From: Pseudomonadota bacterium
GTDB lineage: Bacteria > Pseudomonadota > Alphaproteobacteria > Rhizobiales > Rhizobiaceae
Reading direction: 5' to 3'
NCBI GenBank assembly: GCA_023428515.1
Contig: JAEYXI010000378.1
Location: 1-7,150, forward strand
Length of the DNA stretch: 7,150 bases
The position numbers and the translations under genes are program-made. The notes beneath the pieces were generated by a model. It had not been told where the DNA came from. It was given only the letters and a program-made list of their open reading frames with translations, and did not search any database. Positions 5,505-7,150 of the stretch are shown in pieces (positions within the stretch are counted from its first letter, which is position 1; every line of letters starts with the position of its first letter).

Positions 5505-6545
5505 ATGACGAAATACAAGCTCGAGTACATCTGGTTGGATGGATATACCCCGGTTCCCAATCTTCGCGGCAAGACGCAGATCAAGGAATTCGATACCTTC
5601 CCGACGCTCGAACAACTGCCGCTCTGGGGCTTTGACGGCTCTTCGACCGAGCAGGCCAAAGGCCATTCATCCGATTGCGTGCTGAAGCCCGTCGCGATCT
5701 ATCCGGACCCGGCCCGCACCAACGGCGCGCTCGTCATGTGCGAGGTCATGATGCCTGACGGCGTGACGCCGCACGAATCCAATAGCCGTGCCTCTATCCT
5801 CGACGACGAGGACGCCTGGTTCGGCTTCGAGCAGGAATACTTCTTCTACAAGGACGGACGTCCGCTCGGCTTCCCCGAGCAGGGTTATCCGGCTCCGCAG
5901 GGCCCGTATTACACCGGCGTCGGCTACAAGAACGTCGGCGACATCGCTCGCCAGCTCGTCGAGGAGCATCTCGACCTGTGCCTTGAGGCCGGCATCAACC
6001 ACGAAGGCATCAATGCCGAGGTGGCCAAGGGCCAGTGGGAATTCCAGATCTTCGGTAAGGGGTCCAAGAAGGCTGCCGACCAGATCTGGATGGCGCGCTA
6101 CCTCCTCCTGCGTCTCTGCGAGAAGCACGGCATCGACATCGAGTTCCACTGCAAGCCGCTCGGTGACACCGATTGGAACGGCTCCGGCATGCACTGCAAC
6201 TTCTCGACCAAATACATGCGCGAAGTGGGCGGAAAGGCGTATTTCGAGGCGCTCATGGCCGCCTTCGACAAGAACCTGATGGACCACATCGCCGTCTACG
6301 GCCCGGACAACGACAAGCGCCTGACCGGCAAGCACGAGACGGCGCCGTGGAACAAATTCAGCTACGGTATCGCCGACCGCGGCGCCTCGATCCGCGTTCC
6401 GCACTCCTTCGTCAAGAACGACTACAGGGGCTATCTGGAGGATCGCCGTCCGAACTCGCAGGGCGATCCCTACCAGATCGCCTCGCAGGTGCTGAAGACG
6501 ATCTCGGAAGTTCCGCTCGATGCGGCGAAGAAGGCTGCCGCCTGA
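5505..6545 (+). CDS. glnII: Glutamine synthetase type II (eukaryote-type), GlnII
   Basis: This 346-residue cytoplasmic enzyme joins ammonium to glutamate using ATP, giving glutamine. It is a type II (eukaryote-like) glutamine synthetase, characteristic of rhizobia and their relatives, which also carry GlnA (type I). Visible motifs are WGFDGSSTEQA (41-51) of the beta-grasp domain; the catalytic-domain WFGFEQEYFF (105-114) with metal-binding Glu109 and Glu111; NAEVAKGQWEFQ (170-181) with Glu172 and Glu179; the nucleotide-site NGSGMHCNFS (225-234); and KHETAPWNKFSYGIADRGASIR (276-297) with the substrate arginines. It lacks the adenylylated-tyrosine region of type I enzymes, so control is mainly at expression. 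A GTGAGGT stretch at 5494-5500 serves the ATG at 5505. It is driven by a sigma-54/NtrC promoter, faced by gstI, and followed at once by a terminator, so it is monocistronic. Confidence 0.98.
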   Translation: MTKYKLEYIWLDGYTPVPNLRGKTQIKEFDTFPTLEQLPLWGFDGSSTEQAKGHSSDCVLKPVAIYPDPARTNGALVMCEVMMPDGVTPHESNSRASILDDEDAWFGFEQEYFFYKDGRPLGFPEQGYPAPQGPYYTGVGYKNVGDIARQLVEEHLDLCLEAGINHEGINAEVAKGQWEFQIFGKGSKKAADQIWMARYLLLRLCEKHGIDIEFHCKPLGDTDWNGSGMHCNFSTKYMREVGGKAYFEALMAAFDKNLMDHIAVYGPDNDKRLTGKHETAPWNKFSYGIADRGASIRVPHSFVKNDYRGYLEDRRPNSQGDPYQIASQVLKTISEVPLDAAKKAAA

Positions 6546-6577
6546 CGTCCAGTCTCAGTTTCGGTTCCACCGTAGAC

Positions 6578-6612
6578 AAACCCCGGCAGACCATCTGCCG
6601 GGGTTTTTGTTT
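6578..6612 (+). terminator. Intrinsic terminator of glnII
   Basis: A perfect 13-bp stem (6578-6590 with 6594-6606), core CCCCGGCAGA, closes a 3-base loop and runs into a T-rich tract TTTTTGTTT (6604-6612). It begins 32 bp after the glnII stop. The reverse strand gives the same hairpin followed by only a short TTTG, so it may also partly stop the convergent membrane-protein transcript. Confidence 0.93.
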
Positions 6613-6627
6613 GAGGCCGGCGTGCTC

Positions 6628-6918
6628 CTATTCGCTTTTCGGCGCGGCGAAACGCGACCAGACAGCACGCACCGCAACAATGATGGCGATGAGGATGGCG
6701 TTGACAACAAGCCCGATCAGGATCGCGGTCGTCTTGTCGGTGTCGCCCTGCTGCATCGTCAATGGGATCAGGACTGCCACGAAGGCGCCGCCGAGGATGA
6801 GCGGCACAACCATGCCTACCGCGCCCGCCGTGTTGAAGGCGGTGAACACCAGCGCCAGCAGCAAGCCGATCCGGAACGGATCGAGGAGTTGCGAAAGTAA
6901 TATATCGGCAAGGCTCAT
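6628..6918 (-). CDS. Small three-helix membrane protein, unknown function
   Basis: I do not recognise this 96-residue protein as a named family. It has three hydrophobic segments at about 15-31, 32-54 and 64-85. The first two are joined by a Gly/Ala-rich stretch (FNTAGAVGMVVPLILGGAFVAV, starting at residue 28) and the last two by a polar QQGDTDK loop (56-62). The C-terminus is basic then charged (RFAAPKSE). No signal peptidase site is evident, so it is probably an integral inner-membrane protein. The ATG at 6918-6916 has GGAA about eight bases upstream, a modest ribosome binding site. It is convergent with glnII and shares the space around its terminator. The coding look is supported by the strong hydrophobic periodicity and by the third-position G/C bias on this strand; the competing plus-strand frames lack sensible composition. 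Confidence 0.72.
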   Translation of the reverse strand: MSLADILLSQLLDPFRIGLLLALVFTAFNTAGAVGMVVPLILGGAFVAVLIPLTMQQGDTDKTTAILIGLVVNAILIAIIVAVRAVWSRFAAPKSE

Positions 6919-7070
6919 GGCGCAGTTCCAACAATCAGGCGCTTACACAACAGATCACTGGGTCGCGCCAGCATAAAACCCGACATTAGACGAAAGTCAT
7001 AATCCCAAAGCTCTATAGTTTCTGCCTCCCGGCATCTGGCATGTAGTGCCGATCGTCGCGCGTTCTTTGA

Positions 7071-7089
7071 GTCGCTGAGGGGTAGCGAC
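7071..7089 (+). other. Hairpin in the leader of the gene starting at 7131
   Basis: GTCGCT (7071-7076) pairs with AGCGAC (7084-7089) around a purine-rich loop GAGGGGT. An upstream CGTCGC (7054-7059) could pair with the same right arm (GCGACG, 7085-7090), so two exclusive folds are possible. No T-tract follows, so it is not an intrinsic terminator. The rest of the 212-bp space from 6919 shows only a weak -10-like TATAGT at 7014-7019 and no convincing -35. Confidence 0.35.
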
Positions 7090-7130
7090 GCGCGGCTTTG
7101 TTCAACCGATGTTTCTGGGGAGGATCATCA

Positions 7131-7150
7131 ATGGCAATGGCTACGACTGC
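7131..7150 (+). CDS. Start of an unidentified gene, 3' partial
   Basis: An ATG at 7131 follows a strong ribosome binding site, GGGGAGGAT (7117-7125), at good spacing, and the frame stays open to the window edge (MAMATT...). Only six codons are present, too few to name a product. Both the in-frame ATG at 7131 and the one at 7137 could initiate, but the spacing favours 7131. Confidence 0.6.

Noticed and set aside
5667..6404. Long minus-strand open frame (245 codons) opposite glnII
   Set aside because: It mirrors the G+C-rich codon pattern of glnII, has no recognisable domain, and glnII itself is certain.

Overview
The window (about 62% G+C by eye) reads as ordinary chromosome of an alphaproteobacterium of the order Hyphomicrobiales (rhizobia), most likely the Mesorhizobium/Aminobacter/Phyllobacteriaceae side. 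The reasons are the eukaryote-type glutamine synthetase GlnII, a divergent small gene that looks like rhizobial gstI, an ATP12-family chaperone gene beside rluC, and the overall codon style. No mobile element, CRISPR array, tRNA or rRNA gene was seen.

Positions 2-4442 hold six plus-strand genes in close array: a 5'-truncated isoaspartate-methyltransferase-like gene, a small HNH endonuclease gene, crcB (fluoride channel), rluC (23S rRNA pseudouridine synthase), an EamA/DMT permease gene, and an ATP12-family F1-ATPase assembly chaperone gene. The last three overlap by 4 and 1 bases and are probably translationally coupled. Positions 4443-4992 are a separate unit: a promoter resembling those controlled by copper-responsive MerR regulators (CueR/HmrR, 19-bp spacer), a secreted DUF305 protein, and a strong symmetric terminator.

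Positions 5005-6611 are the nitrogen-assimilation module and the most informative part. A 65-residue minus-strand gene (DUF2735, GstI-like) faces away from glnII. The 302-bp space between them holds a near-ideal NtrC palindrome, an essentially perfect sigma-54 promoter 124 bp downstream of it, and a glnII leader with two small hairpins. In Rhizobium leguminosarum GstI lowers GlnII expression, and NtrC turns glnII up and gstI down. The layout here suggests the same switch, with a candidate gstI promoter whose -35 element lies inside the NtrC site.

Positions 6628-7150 hold a convergent small three-helix membrane protein of unknown function, a leader region with a hairpin, and the first 20 bases of a plus-strand gene with a strong ribosome binding site that runs off the window.
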